Shown here piece after piece: positions 35,951 through 50,345 of a DNA stretch of 64,000 bases. Both the position numbers and the translations under genes were made by a program. Location of the stretch: positions 434,001 through 498,000 of the forward strand of contig NZ_CP046452.1 of NCBI RefSeq assembly GCF_009734385.1, read 5' to 3'. The DNA comes from Corynebacterium kalinowskii (lineage in GTDB: Bacteria > Actinomycetota > Actinomycetes > Mycobacteriales > Mycobacteriaceae). Every line of letters starts with the position of its first letter. Positions within the stretch are counted from its first letter, which is position 1. Under the pieces are notes generated by a model. The model worked only from the letters and a program-made list of their open reading frames with translations. It searched no databases and was not told the DNA's origin.

Positions 35951-36886
35951 TTAGTCGCGGATGTCCTCAAAGAGAATGGTCGAAACGTAGCGCTCGCCAA
36001 AGTCAGGCGCGAGAGTCACGATGGTCTTCCCCTTGAATTCAGGGCGTGCCGCCAATTCGAGGGCAGCCTTGACGTTGGCACCAGCGGAGATGCCGCCCAG
36101 GATGCCTTCCTGGGTGCCCATGGCGCGGGAGGTTGCTACGGCGTCTTCATTGGTGACGGTAAGAACTTCGTCCAGGATCTTTCGGTCGAGCACGTCCGGG
36201 ATGAAGTTCGCGCCGAGGCCCTGGATCTTGTGTGGGCCAGCCTTGCCGGTGGTCAGCAGTGGGGAATCGGCAGGCTCGACTCCGACAACGGTGATGTCTG
36301 GGTTGTGGCTCTTCAATACGCTGCCGACACCGGTTACAGTGCCGCCGGTGCCGATGCCCGCCACAAAAGCATCCACCTTGCCATCGGTGTCTTCCCAAAT
36401 CTCCACCGCCGTGGTCTCCTGGTGGATCTTCGGGTTCGCTGGGTTGGCGAACTGGCGGGCCAAGATGGAGCCCGGGCGAGAAGCCACGACTTCATTTGCC
36501 TTATCGACGGCCCCCTGCATGCCAGCGGCGCCTGGGGTCAACACAATCTCAGCACCATAGGCGCGGAGCAGGACTCGACGTTCCGCCGACATTGTCTCCG
36601 GCATGGTGAGCACGACGCGGTATCCGCGAGCTGCGCCGACGAGAGCCAAGGCGATGCCGGTATTGCCCGAAGTCGCTTCAACGATGGTGCCGCCTGGCTT
36701 GAGCTCGCCGGACGCTTCGGCGGCGTCGACAATGGCGCGACCGATGCGGTCCTTGACGCTGTTGGCTGGGTTGAAGAACTCGAGCTTGACCAAAACTTCT
36801 GCCTCGAGACCCTCGACCAGGCGATTGAGTCGCACTAACGGGGTGTGGCCAATGGTTTCGGTGACGTTGCGGTAGATGTTCGACAT
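35951..36886 (-). CDS. cysK: Cysteine synthase (O-acetylserine sulfhydrylase) CysK
   Basis: 311 residues. PLP lysine K45 in [11 protein letters not shown], the substrate loop [12 protein letters not shown], and the PLP phosphate site [12 protein letters not shown]. It makes cysteine from O-acetylserine and sulfide. The ATG at 36886 has AGAGGAC upstream. It forms an operon with cysE. The promoter is readable and carries an McbR-type operator, so repression by sulfur sufficiency is expected as in C. glutamicum. Confidence 0.96.
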   Translation of the reverse strand: MSNIYRNVTETIGHTPLVRLNRLVEGLEAEVLVKLEFFNPANSVKDRIGRAIVDAAEASGELKPGGTIVEATSGNTGIALALVGAARGYRVVLTMPETMSAERRVLLRAYGAEIVLTPGAAGMQGAVDKANEVVASRPGSILARQFANPANPKIHQETTAVEIWEDTDGKVDAFVAGIGTGGTVTGVGSVLKSHNPDITVVGVEPADSPLLTTGKAGPHKIQGLGANFIPDVLDRKILDEVLTVTNEDAVATSRAMGTQEGILGGISAGANVKAALELAARPEFKGKTIVTLAPDFGERYVSTILFEDIRD

Positions 36887-36966
36887 GATGTCCTCTCGGT
36901 TGAATATTTGTATGAGAGGAAGTGTACGCCTCCACATCTAGAAAGACTAGTCCAGTCAGTTTATAT

Positions 36967-36995
36967 ATACTAGACTAAGTAGTCTAGGCTGGCAA
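36967..36995 (-). promoter_or_regulatory. cysK promoter with McbR-type operator in the spacer
   Basis: On the minus strand: -35 TTGCCA (36990-36995), 17-bp spacer, -10 TAGTAT (36967-36972). TAGAC-N6-GTCTA (36971-36986) fills the spacer and touches the -10. This matches the published McbR consensus of C. glutamicum exactly and would block RNA polymerase when bound. Confidence 0.75.
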
Positions 36996-37021
36996 TTCTT
37001 GTTGAACGATTCGCTAGTTTT

Positions 37022-37285
37022 TGGGGTGAAAATTGTGACATATGCCCTGTTCTTAAAGCTTGCAATCTGGGGGAGGGTATGGACACTCCGGTATAAATGA
37101 ATAGAAAGCATGGACTTAGGGGGCAATATCTATGCTTAAGTTCCCAGGTGGGTGCCTATTTCCCGGTATCTGGGACGGTGCTAGTTGGGGGTAAACGGAA
37201 TTGCCATTTTCTGCATACTATGCAAACGCGTTACTAATTGCTGAATAATCCTGGCTTTGGAATACCCCCGACTTGTGGTTATACT
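37022..37285 (+). promoter_or_regulatory. ramA promoter with RamA-type half-sites
   Basis: -35 TTGGAA (37257-37262), 17-bp spacer, -10 TATACT (37280-37285). ACCCCCG (37264-37270) lies in the spacer. Upstream are further G-run motifs TGGGGT (37022), CTGGGGGA (37067), TAGGGGGC (37117) and TGGGGGT (37186), and a palindrome TGCATA-C-TATGCA (37212-37224). RamA binds runs of four to six G or C; autoregulation is inferred. No gene lies in 36887-37353. Confidence 0.6.
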
Positions 37286-37353
37286 CCACGGTACTGTGCG
37301 AAATGCACACCGGCGGGTGTACCTGCTCGGGTGGAAATGTGTGAGGAGATCCA

Positions 37354-38199
37354 ATGGTGGAGACTCAATCCGTTAAGGATGATGACGACGCGATCCGCGC
37401 CGCCCTGACTTCCCTGAAAACCGCGACTGGAATTCCAGTCACGATGTACGCCACCGTGTTTGGCGAAAACAAACTACAGATCAGTGCTTGGGTTGGTCTG
37501 CGGACCCCAGCGCTCCAGAACATCATTATTGATGCTGGCTCCGGTGTCGGTGGTCGAGTGCTGGCGACTAAGCGCCCGGTAGGCGTTTCGGACTACACGC
37601 GCGCCACCGTCATTTCACACGAGTACGACAAGGCCATCCAGGATGAGGGCCTGCACTCTATTGTTGCAGTGCCAGTTATTGTCCACCGCGAAGTCGTGGG
37701 TGTGCTCTACGTGGGCGTTCATTCATCGCTGCGTCTCGGCGACAAGGTCATTGAAGAGGTCACCATGACCGCCCGCGCGCTCGAGCAGGATCTTGCGATC
37801 AATGCTGCTTTTCGACGCGCCGATGGTCCGCGAGCCGGTGCCGTCAAGTCTGGCCGGGTGATGAACGGCGCAGAGTGGGAGCAGATCCGCTCTACCCACT
37901 CCAAGCTGCGCATGCTGGCCAACCGCGTCGGCGATGATTCGCTGCGCAAGGAAATCGAAGAGCTGTGTGACCAGATGGTCACACCGGTTCGGATGAAGCA
38001 AACCACCAAGTTGTCCGCCCGCGAGCTCGATGTTTTGGCCTGTGTCGCGCTGGGGCACACCAACGTTGAGGCTGCTGAAGAAATGGGCATCGGTGCCGAA
38101 ACGGTGAAGAGCTACCTGCGCTCCGTGATGCGCAAGCTCGGCGCGCACACTCGCTACGAGGCGGTCAATGCGGCTCGCCGCATCGGAGCGTTGCCTTAA
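37354..38199 (+). CDS. ramA: RamA, LuxR-type master regulator of acetate metabolism
   Basis: 281 residues. N-terminal GAF-like domain (about 20-165; TGIPVTMYATVFG, GSGVGGRVLATKRPVG, HSIVAVPVIVHREVVGVLYVG in parts) and a C-terminal LuxR helix-turn-helix (about 215-275; LSARELDVLACVALGHTNVE in part, then ETVKSYLRSVMRKLGAH). The C-terminal half looks the same as C. glutamicum RamA, which controls acetate, ethanol and TCA genes and represses itself. The neighbours cysK and cysE are the same as in C. glutamicum. The ATG follows GAGGAGATCC. A promoter and candidate operator sites are visible upstream. Confidence 0.95.
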   Translation: MVETQSVKDDDDAIRAALTSLKTATGIPVTMYATVFGENKLQISAWVGLRTPALQNIIIDAGSGVGGRVLATKRPVGVSDYTRATVISHEYDKAIQDEGLHSIVAVPVIVHREVVGVLYVGVHSSLRLGDKVIEEVTMTARALEQDLAINAAFRRADGPRAGAVKSGRVMNGAEWEQIRSTHSKLRMLANRVGDDSLRKEIEELCDQMVTPVRMKQTTKLSARELDVLACVALGHTNVEAAEEMGIGAETVKSYLRSVMRKLGAHTRYEAVNAARRIGALP

Positions 38200-38216
38200 A
38201 GGGTGATGTCACGCAA

Positions 38217-38275
38217 AAATCCCCCGCGAGAATGTCATGTTCTGCTAGATTCTGACAATCTCACGGGGGATTTTT
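38217..38275. terminator. Terminator between ramA and the adenosyltransferase gene
   Basis: AAATCCCCCG (38217-38226) pairs with CGGGGGATTT (38264-38273), with further pairing inside (TGTCA with TGACA); TTTTTC on the plus strand and A-run complement on the minus strand allow both directions. Confidence 0.82.
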
Positions 38276-38286
38276 CTAGGAAATGT

Positions 38287-38859
38287 CTAGCGGGAGCCGC
38301 CTGGCACCCACTTCACGTCATTTCCGGCGTTTTCAATTCGGCCGATAATGAACAGCAAGTCGCTCAGACGATTCAAGTACTGAGCTGGCAGCTTGGACGT
38401 AGTATCCGGGAACTGCTCATAAGCTGCCCAGGCCTGACGCTCAGCGCGACGAGTGATAGTGCGGGCAGTGTGAATAAGTGCCGCGGTTGGGTTTCCGCCA
38501 GGAAGGATAAAGGAGTCCAGCGGGGCGAGTTCCTCGTTGTAAGCATCGCATTCCTGCTCGAGGCGATCGATATACGACTGTTCGATGCGTAGCGGAGGGT
38601 ACTTGGGGTTTTCCTCAATGGGAGTGGCGAGGTCAGCGCCGGCGTCGAAAAGCTCGTTCTGAATGCGGGTTAGCGTCTTGGCGATATCTTCGCGGGGTTC
38701 GCCGAGAGCCAGCACCTGGCCGAGCGCCGCATTGGCTTCTTCGGTGTCAGCATAGGCGTGGAGCCGCTGGTCGTTTTTGGATACGCGTTCGAAATTGGAC
38801 AGCCCGGTCGTGCCTTCGTCGCCGGTGCGGGTGTAAATCTTGGTTAAGTGAACAGCCAT
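38287..38859 (-). CDS. Cob(I)alamin adenosyltransferase, PduO type
   Basis: 190 residues. The PduO N-terminal motif [14 protein letters not shown] binds ATP; later [25 protein letters not shown] (in part) carries the catalytic Arg region, and [13 protein letters not shown] is the conserved C-terminal helix. It transfers the adenosyl group to cob(I)alamin to make coenzyme B12, for example for methylmalonyl-CoA mutase. The ATG at 38859 is taken; a GTG 9 bp upstream is possible. It is divergent from murA with 63 bp between starts. Confidence 0.92.
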   Translation of the reverse strand: MAVHLTKIYTRTGDEGTTGLSNFERVSKNDQRLHAYADTEEANAALGQVLALGEPREDIAKTLTRIQNELFDAGADLATPIEENPKYPPLRIEQSYIDRLEQECDAYNEELAPLDSFILPGGNPTAALIHTARTITRRAERQAWAAYEQFPDTTSKLPAQYLNRLSDLLFIIGRIENAGNDVKWVPGGSR

Positions 38860-38922
38860 GCCTTTCACGCTAGCCCACTCGGCCTAAGACATGCCGAGGA
38901 TTTGTGTTTACACTTGGGGCTT

Positions 38923-40179
38923 GTGAAGGAAAAATTCTTGGTTACAGGTGGTGCGCGGCTGAGCGGAGCCGTCAAAGTTGTCGGCGCAAAAAACAGCGTA
39001 TTGAAGCTCATGGCAGCGGCTTTGCTCGCCGAGGGAACCACAACCCTCACTAACTGCCCGGAGATTCTCGATGTCCCCCTGATGAAGGATGTGCTCGAAG
39101 GCCTCGGTTGCACCGTTACCATCGACCGTGACGTTGTCACCATTTACACCCCGGAAGAAATCAAGAGCGATGCCGACTTCGACGCTGTGCGTCAGTTCCG
39201 GGCGTCGGTATGCGTCCTCGGCCCGCTTACCTCACGCTGCGGGCGAGCAGTGGTCGCGCTGCCCGGTGGCGATGCCATTGGCTCCCGTCCCCTCGACATG
39301 CACCAGAGTGGCTTGGAAAAACTCGGCGCGAAAACCGCGATCAAGCATGGCGCCGTTGTCGCCACTGCAGACAAGCTCACCGGAGCACACATCGCGCTAG
39401 ATTTCCCTTCGGTGGGAGCGACCGAAAATATCCTCACCGCGGCAGTGCTTGCCGACGGCGAAACCATCCTCGACAATGCCGCGCGCGAACCAGAAATTGT
39501 GGATCTATGCTCGATGCTCGTCGAGATGGGAGCCAAGATCGAGGGCGCAGGCACTTCGACCATCCGCATTATCGGCGTAGATAAGCTGCACCCGACGACG
39601 CATGAGGTTGTCGGAGACCGCATCGTCGCGGGCACTTGGGCATATGCTGCTGCTATGACTGGCGGAGACATTACCGTCGGCGGAATTGCTCCCGTTCACC
39701 TCCACCTGCCACTGCAGAAACTGCGGCTTGCCGGAGCCGACGTGGAAACTTACGAGACTGGATTCCGGGTGCGAATGAACGGTCGACCAGTTGCAGTGGA
39801 CTACCAGACATTGCCCTTCCCAGGCTTTCCGACGGACCTGCAGCCTATGGCTATCGGTCTTGCCTCAGTATCGGATGGCGTTTCCGTTATTACAGAGAAC
39901 GTCTTCGAATCACGTTTTCGCTTTGTCGACGAAATGCAGCGTCTCGGCGCCGATGCAACTGTCGATGGTCACCACGTGGTGATTCGCGGCATCGAAGAAC
40001 TGTCGTCCACTTCAGTATGGAGTTCCGACATTCGTGCGGGCGCAGGCCTCGTGCTTGCAGCGCTTTGTGCAGATGGTGTCACTGAAGTTCACGACGTATT
40101 CCACATCGACCGTGGTTACCCGCAGTTCGTGGAATTCCTCAATGCAATTGGCGCAAATATAGAACGCGTTACTGCCTAA
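38923..40179 (+). CDS. murA: UDP-N-acetylglucosamine 1-carboxyvinyltransferase MurA
   Basis: 418 residues. First committed step of peptidoglycan synthesis: transfer of enolpyruvate to UDP-GlcNAc. GAKNS at 21-25 is the conserved Lys/Asn pair; the active-site Cys106 in [20 protein letters not shown] (in part) is present, so the enzyme should be fosfomycin-sensitive in principle. GYPQFVEFL closes the protein. The GTG at 38923 gives the standard family length; the open frame extends 25 codons further back. It lies directly upstream of the rRNA operon. Confidence 0.96.
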   Translation: MKEKFLVTGGARLSGAVKVVGAKNSVLKLMAAALLAEGTTTLTNCPEILDVPLMKDVLEGLGCTVTIDRDVVTIYTPEEIKSDADFDAVRQFRASVCVLGPLTSRCGRAVVALPGGDAIGSRPLDMHQSGLEKLGAKTAIKHGAVVATADKLTGAHIALDFPSVGATENILTAAVLADGETILDNAAREPEIVDLCSMLVEMGAKIEGAGTSTIRIIGVDKLHPTTHEVVGDRIVAGTWAYAAAMTGGDITVGGIAPVHLHLPLQKLRLAGADVETYETGFRVRMNGRPVAVDYQTLPFPGFPTDLQPMAIGLASVSDGVSVITENVFESRFRFVDEMQRLGADATVDGHHVVIRGIEELSSTSVWSSDIRAGAGLVLAALCADGVTEVHDVFHIDRGYPQFVEFLNAIGANIERVTA

Positions 40180-40202
40180 TATTGACCCCCTGACCTGCGG
40201 GT

Positions 40203-40231
40203 TTGTGTTGTGGGTTGGGGGTGTGTAACTT
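40203..40231 (+). promoter_or_regulatory. Candidate rRNA operon promoter
   Basis: TTGTGT (40203-40208), 17-bp spacer, TAACTT (40226-40231), in the 445-bp murA-16S gap. Other promoters may exist; the region also holds the leader arm of the 16S processing stem. No gene is visible there. Confidence 0.4.
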
Positions 40232-40365
40232 TATGTGGGTCAGCGTGACCGACAACGCCCCGCTTTGTTGAGTGTGTGGCGGTAGGAAAACGAGTCGCTG
40301 GTATTACAAGCCTTCTTTTTCTTTCAGTCTTTTGGGGCTGGGGGTTGGTTGTGCGTGTGTTGTTT

Positions 40366-40390
40366 GAGAACTCAATAGTGTGCCAAGTAC
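40366..40390 (+). other. Leader arm of the 16S rRNA processing stem
   Basis: GAGAACTCAATAGTGTGCCAAGTAC pairs (with G-U wobbles) with 42296-42322 in the spacer, enclosing the whole 16S sequence. This is the expected RNase III substrate. Confidence 0.7.
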
Positions 40391-40626
40391 TTATTTTTTA
40401 AGTTGTTTTTGGTTGTGTGTTGGTGCCGGCAGGCCCGTGAGGGGTCTGTGTAAGCATTAATACTCAATTTTGGTTTCAGGGGGCCTTCCTCGTCGGATAA
40501 CTTCTGGGACCGCATTTTTTTGGACAATCTAGATAGAGACGAGCAGCGTTTTGTTGTTTGTTTTTGCTGGTTGTTTGTTTTTTTGCTAGGTAGTTGGGCT
40601 TTTCATAGTTCTGATTATTTTGATCT

Positions 40627-45589
<4,963 letters not shown>

Positions 45590-45650
45590 TACAACAGGGC
45601 ACGCAACAGCAAACAAAACATCTTGCCGCAAGCAAAAACAAATGAATAAA

Positions 45651-45680
45651 TCGCGTCCACTATGCAGTATCTGACACAAC
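45651..45680 (+). other. Trailing arm of the 23S rRNA processing stem
   Basis: TCGCGTCCACTATGCAGTAT and the next ten bases pair with 42418-42446. Confidence 0.75.
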
Positions 45681-45718
45681 ACCCACACCACATGTGTGTG
45701 TGGCCGATTGTCACAGTT

Positions 45719-45838
45719 GTGTCGGTGGTTATTAGCGTGAGGGAAACGCCCGGTCCCATTCCGAACCCGGAAGCTAAGCCTTACTGCGCCGATGGTACTG
45801 CACCTGGGAGGGTGTGGGAGAGTAGGACACCGCCGACC
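45719..45838 (+). rRNA. rrf: 5S ribosomal RNA
   Basis: About 120 nt. Terminal stem GTCGGTGG with CCGCCGAC; internal GCCCGGTCCCATTCCGAACC and GGGAGAGTAGGACACCGCCG (in part) are the standard loops. Confidence 0.96.
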
Positions 45839-45853
45839 AAAAACTTAACAATG

Positions 45854-45901
45854 AAAGCAGCCGTTCAAGACTAGAAGTGGTCTTGAACGGCTGCTTTTGC
45901 A
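45854..45901 (+). terminator. rRNA operon terminator
   Basis: AAAGCAGCCGTTCAAGAC (45854-45871), 8-nt loop, perfect complement (45880-45897), TTTTGC. Very strong. Confidence 0.92.
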
Positions 45902-46325
45902 TGCGTGCACTGCGTCAGATGTCCATCGACGTAGGTTGTTGGTGCCTTGGGTGCTTCAAATCCGACATTGTCCTCATGTCATGACGAGCTATCTATGCTC
46001 GTAACTTCAATCCAAAAGCCCCTGATAAGGCGCGGAGCTCCACTGTTGTTCGTAGTGCCGAGCAGGCGTACTGCATATTAGTACATCAGTAATGATGATA
46101 ATCCGCAGTTTCGTTCAGGTGCATAGATCTCGGTAGCTGCGTTAGAAGTTAGTGAAAGGGGTAAGACCGCACAGTTGCTAAGGGTTTGGTGCTAGCTACT
46201 GCTGGTAAGAGTGGCGTTTATACTTTTAAAACACTGCGCTGATCTCGGGGCGATGATCGTATCCATCACCGGTGTTATTTTCCCGGTTTAGGTTTTGCTT
46301 TGTCCGAGAGACATCGAGCAGCTAG
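45902..46325. other. Intergenic region without recognisable gene
   Basis: About 420 bp between the rRNA terminator and the end of the fluoride-channel gene. No open frame with plausible start or composition is visible on either strand, and no RNA gene is recognised. Confidence 0.6.
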
Positions 46326-46652
46326 TTACAAGGACAGGCCGACGACAACACAAGTAGCGCCACCTACCACCGATGCCACAAGGTATATGCCTGCAGCTTT
46401 TCGACGCCCGTCTTGCGCCAGCTGCCCCAGCTCCCGCACCAAGGTCGACCAGGTGGATAATGCTCCCGCACCACCGGTTGCCACGAGCGCCAAGCCGAGA
46501 GGCGAATGGAGTAGGGAAGTGGTGGCTCCCAAGATGAGACAAGCAATCATGTTAGCTGTCCAGGTGCCCCAGAACGCTGGCAGGCGGCGGGAGAGAAAAA
46601 GTCGGCCTGCGCCACCGAGAAATCCGCCTAGGGCGACCGCAAGAATGCTCAT
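46326..46652 (-). CDS. crcB: Fluoride channel subunit CrcB/Fluc (divergent copy)
   Basis: 108 residues, four predicted helices. Opens MSILAVALGGFLGGAGR. Where the family usually has GGFTTFS, this copy has GGAGALSTWS, so its pore-lining Phe residues are partly lost. In species with two unlike crcB genes the subunits form a heterodimeric channel that expels fluoride. The ATG at 46652 overlaps the end of the second crcB by 4 bp with GAGG upstream; the frame is open 65 codons further, opposite-frame noise. Confidence 0.88.
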   Translation of the reverse strand: MSILAVALGGFLGGAGRLFLSRRLPAFWGTWTANMIACLILGATTSLLHSPLGLALVATGGAGALSTWSTLVRELGQLAQDGRRKAAGIYLVASVVGGATCVVVGLSL

Positions 46653-46978
46653 GCTGCCTCTTTGGCGCTGGTTGGTCGCTGGAGGGTGTCGCCAAGCACC
46701 CAGGCGCACAGACATCCCACAACGGTTGCCATGGCGACAGACGCTGCGGTAGCCAGTGGGAGAGTCATGACAGCTAGTTCGTAAGCGCTGAATGTGGTGA
46801 ACCCGCCCAACACACCCGTGCCCCAGAATGCGGTGGGCCTGCGCCAACCCATCAGAAAGCAGCCCAATACGTTAATACAGACGGTGGTCCATAGTCCTGC
46901 TGGGTCAAGGGTGACCAAAGCATAGCGGGCCACAGCGCCAATAGCGGCGCCGCAGCCCACAAGCAGGTAATCCTTCAC
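46649..46978 (-). CDS. crcB: Fluoride channel subunit CrcB/Fluc (canonical copy)
   Basis: 109 residues, four predicted helices, with the canonical GGFTTFSAYE motif (about 58-67) that carries the fluoride-contacting Phe and Thr/Ser, and NVLGCFLMG on helix 2. It opens with GTG. It overlaps the other copy by 4 bp, so both are made together. It follows the alanine symporter stop by 11 bp on the same strand; no fluoride riboswitch is seen in that short gap. Confidence 0.9.
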   Translation of the reverse strand: MKDYLLVGCGAAIGAVARYALVTLDPAGLWTTVCINVLGCFLMGWRRPTAFWGTGVLGGFTTFSAYELAVMTLPLATAASVAMATVVGCLCAWVLGDTLQRPTSAKEAA

Positions 46979-46989
46979 AGGATGGAATT

Positions 46990-48408
46990 CTACTTCCAGT
47001 CAGTTCCTTGTTCTTGCAAGTGGCGGGCAACGTCTTCATGGGAGGCGCGCAGCTTCGGGTCAAACTTGAGGTATGCGAGGGTTTCCTTCGCTACCAAGCC
47101 CGAAAGCAGGATCAGGCCGATGAGGTTTGGCAGGGCCATGAGTCCGTTGGCCAGGTCCGCGAGAGTCCAGACGGTTTCCAGCTCAGTGGTGGCACCGAAG
47201 AACACGACGATGGTGAAGACCATGCGGTACGGCAATGCGCCATGACGGCCCACGAGTCGCTCCATGCAGCGTTCGCCGTAGTAGGACCAGCCAATGATGG
47301 TGGAAAAGGCGAAGAATACTAGTGAGATGGATACGATCATTCCGCCGTAGTGGCCAGGTAAGCCGGCAGCAAACGCGTCCGAGGTTAACGTTCCCGCGTG
47401 CTCCTTGCCCTGGTCCCAAGTACCGGTCGAAATAATGACCAAACCGGTGAAGGTGACCACTACCAGGGTGTCAATGAAGGTCTGGGTCATAGAGACCAAG
47501 CCCTGGCGTACCGGGTGGGACGTCTTGGCCGCAGCGGCAGCGATAGATGCAGAACCCATGCCGGATTCATTGGAGAAGATGCCACGAGCCACACCCATTT
47601 GCAGCGCAAGGATGAGGCCAGAGCCGAGGAAGCCGCCGGCAGCTGCAGTGCCGGTGAAGGCATCGGTGAAGATGAGCTGGAACGCCCCCGGAATGTTCTC
47701 GGCATTAATCACCAGGACGACTATCGCACCCACGATGTAGAGCAAGATCATCAGCGGAACGAAGGCAGCAGTGACCTTGCCGATCGATTGAATGCCACCC
47801 AAAAGCACCGCGCCCAAGGCGATGAACATGATGACGCCGGAGATGTGTGGCTGGATGCCAAAGGCGTCGTGAAGCCCCGTGGCCACGGCATTTGCCTGCG
47901 TCAGGTTGCCGATACCGAAGCTGGCAATGATGGCAAACACGGTGAAGGACAGGCCCAGGATCTTACCGAGCGGGCCCTTGATGCCACGCTCTAAGTAGTA
48001 CTGAGGGCCACCAGATTGCTCGCCAGCAGAGTCGGTGGTGCGGAAGCGCACGCCAAGGAAGGCCTCGGAGTATTTCGACGCCATGCCGACCAGGCCGGTC
48101 ACCCACATCCAAAACAGCGAGCCTGGGCCACCGACGGAGATCGCCGTGGCAACACCCACGATGTTGCCCACGCCGACGGTAGCGGCCAGCGCAGTGGTGA
48201 GGGCCTGGTAGTTAGTGATATCGCCTTCGCCGCTTTGATCGTTGCGGTCAATCAGTCCGTGCCGTAGCGCTGTGAAGAGGGTGCGAAATTGCAGGCCTCG
48301 GAGCCGGATGGTCAGGATGAGACCGGTGCCGAGCAGGAGGGGGATCAAGAAGAATGGTCCCCATACAAAAGAGTCAATGTCACCCAGCAGGGTGGTGAAG
48401 TCAGACAT
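46990..48408 (-). CDS. Sodium:alanine symporter family protein (AGCS)
   Basis: 472 residues with about ten predicted helices. AGCS signatures are GDITNYQALTTALAATVGVGN (in part, near 70-90), GGPGSLFWMW, GGPQYYLERG, NESGMGSASIAAAAAKTSHP (in part) and FSTIIGWSYYGERC. Family members import alanine or glycine with Na+. The ATG at 48408 has GGAGAAA upstream; the frame opens 23 codons earlier. It probably starts the transcript that includes the two crcB genes. Divergent from pgm. Confidence 0.92.
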   Translation of the reverse strand: MSDFTTLLGDIDSFVWGPFFLIPLLLGTGLILTIRLRGLQFRTLFTALRHGLIDRNDQSGEGDITNYQALTTALAATVGVGNIVGVATAISVGGPGSLFWMWVTGLVGMASKYSEAFLGVRFRTTDSAGEQSGGPQYYLERGIKGPLGKILGLSFTVFAIIASFGIGNLTQANAVATGLHDAFGIQPHISGVIMFIALGAVLLGGIQSIGKVTAAFVPLMILLYIVGAIVVLVINAENIPGAFQLIFTDAFTGTAAAGGFLGSGLILALQMGVARGIFSNESGMGSASIAAAAAKTSHPVRQGLVSMTQTFIDTLVVVTFTGLVIISTGTWDQGKEHAGTLTSDAFAAGLPGHYGGMIVSISLVFFAFSTIIGWSYYGERCMERLVGRHGALPYRMVFTIVVFFGATTELETVWTLADLANGLMALPNLIGLILLSGLVAKETLAYLKFDPKLRASHEDVARHLQEQGTDWK

Positions 48409-48648
48409 GAATTTCTCCGCGCGTAATGGTGTATGGCGTGCACCCACATGAATATTCGAAGGTGATGTGGCTAACATTCTGCCTTGTCAGGTGGAGAAAT
48501 GAAAACTATTTAAGCGAGTTAATGCAAATTTCATGCTTTTCCGCAGCACCGGTACACCTCAATGGGGCAGGTACGCCCTGCATGCGGGGGCAGAAACAGG
48601 AAAGATGGAGGAGGTACCCATGTTATTCATCGCGTGAAGGAGCAAAGC

Positions 48649-50310
48649 ATGGCACACGAGCGTGCAGGACAACCAGCCAAGTCTGAAGATCTCATCGACA
48701 TCGCGGCCCTAGTCACCGCGTACTACACCCTGGAACCAGACGTAACCGTTCCGGAGCAGCAGGTGGCGTTCGGCACGTCGGGCCACCGCGGCAGTTCTTT
48801 TGACTGCGCGTTCAACGAGAACCACATTCTGGCTATCACTCAGGCGATTGTCGAGTACCGGGCGTCGCAAGGCATTGAAGGCCCGCTGTTCATCGGACGT
48901 GACACGCACGCGCTGTCCGAGCCTGCGATGATGTCCGCGCTGGAGGTCTTGCTCACCACGGACATCGAAGTGCTTGTCGACGACCGTGGCCGCTACACCC
49001 CAACCCCTGCGGTTTCTCATGCCATCCTTTCCCACAACGCCAAGCTCGAGGGCGGCGTGCTCGGCAATGATCCGCAGCGCGCCGATGGCATCGTCATTAC
49101 TCCTTCCCACAACCCGCCTCGCGACGGTGGCTTCAAGTACAACCCACCTCATGGCGGCCCTGCTGACACGGATGCCACGGATTGGATCGCCAAGCGCGCT
49201 AACGAGCTGCTAGAGGCAGAGCTCGAGGGTATTGAGCTCACCCGCGTTGATGGCGTGCTGGACGAGCGGACAACTCCGTACAATTACCTCGACTCCTACG
49301 TTGATGACCTGCCTAATGTCATCGACATCGAGGCCATCAAGAAGGCCGGCATCCGCATCGGTGCTGACCCAATGGGCGGCGCTGCTGTCGATTACTGGGG
49401 CCACATTGCCCAAAAGCATGGCCTCGATCTCACCGTCGTGAACCCGCTCGTGGATGCTACCTGGCGTTTCATGACCCTGGATACTGATGGCAAGATCCGC
49501 ATGGACTGCTCTTCGCCGAACGCGATGGCATCCCTGATCCAGAATCGCGACAAGTTCGACATCGCTACCGGCAACGATGCTGACTCCGATCGCCACGGCA
49601 TTGTCACCCCAGATGCTGGCCTGATGAACCCGAACCACTACCTCGCGGTGGCCATTGACTACCTCTTCGCGCACCGCCCAGGCTGGGGCGAGAACACTGC
49701 TGTGGGTAAGACCTTGGTGTCTTCTTCCATGATCGACCGCGTTGTTGCAGCTCTGGGTCGCGACCTTGTCGAGGTCCCAGTTGGTTTCAAGTGGTTTGTG
49801 CCGGGCCTTATCGACGGCTCCGTGGGCTTCGGCGGCGAAGAATCCGCCGGCGCGTCCTTCCTGCGTCACGACGGCACAGTCTGGTCTACCGACAAGGACG
49901 GCATCATCCTGGACTTGCTCGCTGCAGAAATCCTAGCTGTGACCGGCAAGACCCCATCCCAGCGCTACGCTGAGCTCGCCGAGCAGTACGGCGCACCTGC
50001 CTACGCTCGTACCGATGCTGAGGCCAATCGTGAGCAAAAGGCAGTGCTGAAGAAGCTCAGCCCGGAGCAAGTCACCGCGACTGAGCTTGCAGGCGAGCCG
50101 ATCGTTGCCAAGATGACGGAAGCTCCAGGCAATGGCGCTGCCATCGGCGGGCTTAAGGTCACCACGGAGAACGCCTGGTTCGCAGCACGCCCATCCGGCA
50201 CCGAGGACAAGTACAAGATTTACGCAGAATCCTTCAAGGGCGCTGAGCACCTGGCTCAGGTTCAGCAGGAAGCTCAGGCGTTGGTCTCCGAAGTCCTCGG
50301 CAACTCCTAG
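48649..50310 (+). CDS. pgm: Alpha-D-glucose-specific phosphoglucomutase Pgm
   Basis: 553 residues, similar in length to E. coli Pgm. Phosphoserine Ser153 in [13 protein letters not shown], metal loop [10 protein letters not shown], sugar loop GFGGEESAG and phosphate loop [23 protein letters not shown] near 40-50 is the N-terminal signature. It interconverts glucose-1-phosphate and glucose-6-phosphate for glycogen, trehalose and envelope sugars. The ATG at 48649 has GAAGGAG 7 nt upstream. mauE-like gene follows 35 bp later. Confidence 0.96.
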   Translation: MAHERAGQPAKSEDLIDIAALVTAYYTLEPDVTVPEQQVAFGTSGHRGSSFDCAFNENHILAITQAIVEYRASQGIEGPLFIGRDTHALSEPAMMSALEVLLTTDIEVLVDDRGRYTPTPAVSHAILSHNAKLEGGVLGNDPQRADGIVITPSHNPPRDGGFKYNPPHGGPADTDATDWIAKRANELLEAELEGIELTRVDGVLDERTTPYNYLDSYVDDLPNVIDIEAIKKAGIRIGADPMGGAAVDYWGHIAQKHGLDLTVVNPLVDATWRFMTLDTDGKIRMDCSSPNAMASLIQNRDKFDIATGNDADSDRHGIVTPDAGLMNPNHYLAVAIDYLFAHRPGWGENTAVGKTLVSSSMIDRVVAALGRDLVEVPVGFKWFVPGLIDGSVGFGGEESAGASFLRHDGTVWSTDKDGIILDLLAAEILAVTGKTPSQRYAELAEQYGAPAYARTDAEANREQKAVLKKLSPEQVTATELAGEPIVAKMTEAPGNGAAIGGLKVTTENAWFAARPSGTEDKYKIYAESFKGAEHLAQVQQEAQALVSEVLGNS

Positions 50311-50345
50311 GCAATTGTCAGAGCCCTTCGTGAAAGAATGTAAAC

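Noticed and set aside
38203..38592. 129-codon plus-strand frame opposite the adenosyltransferase gene
   Set aside because: Starts within the ramA terminator and is antisense to a clear PduO-type gene.
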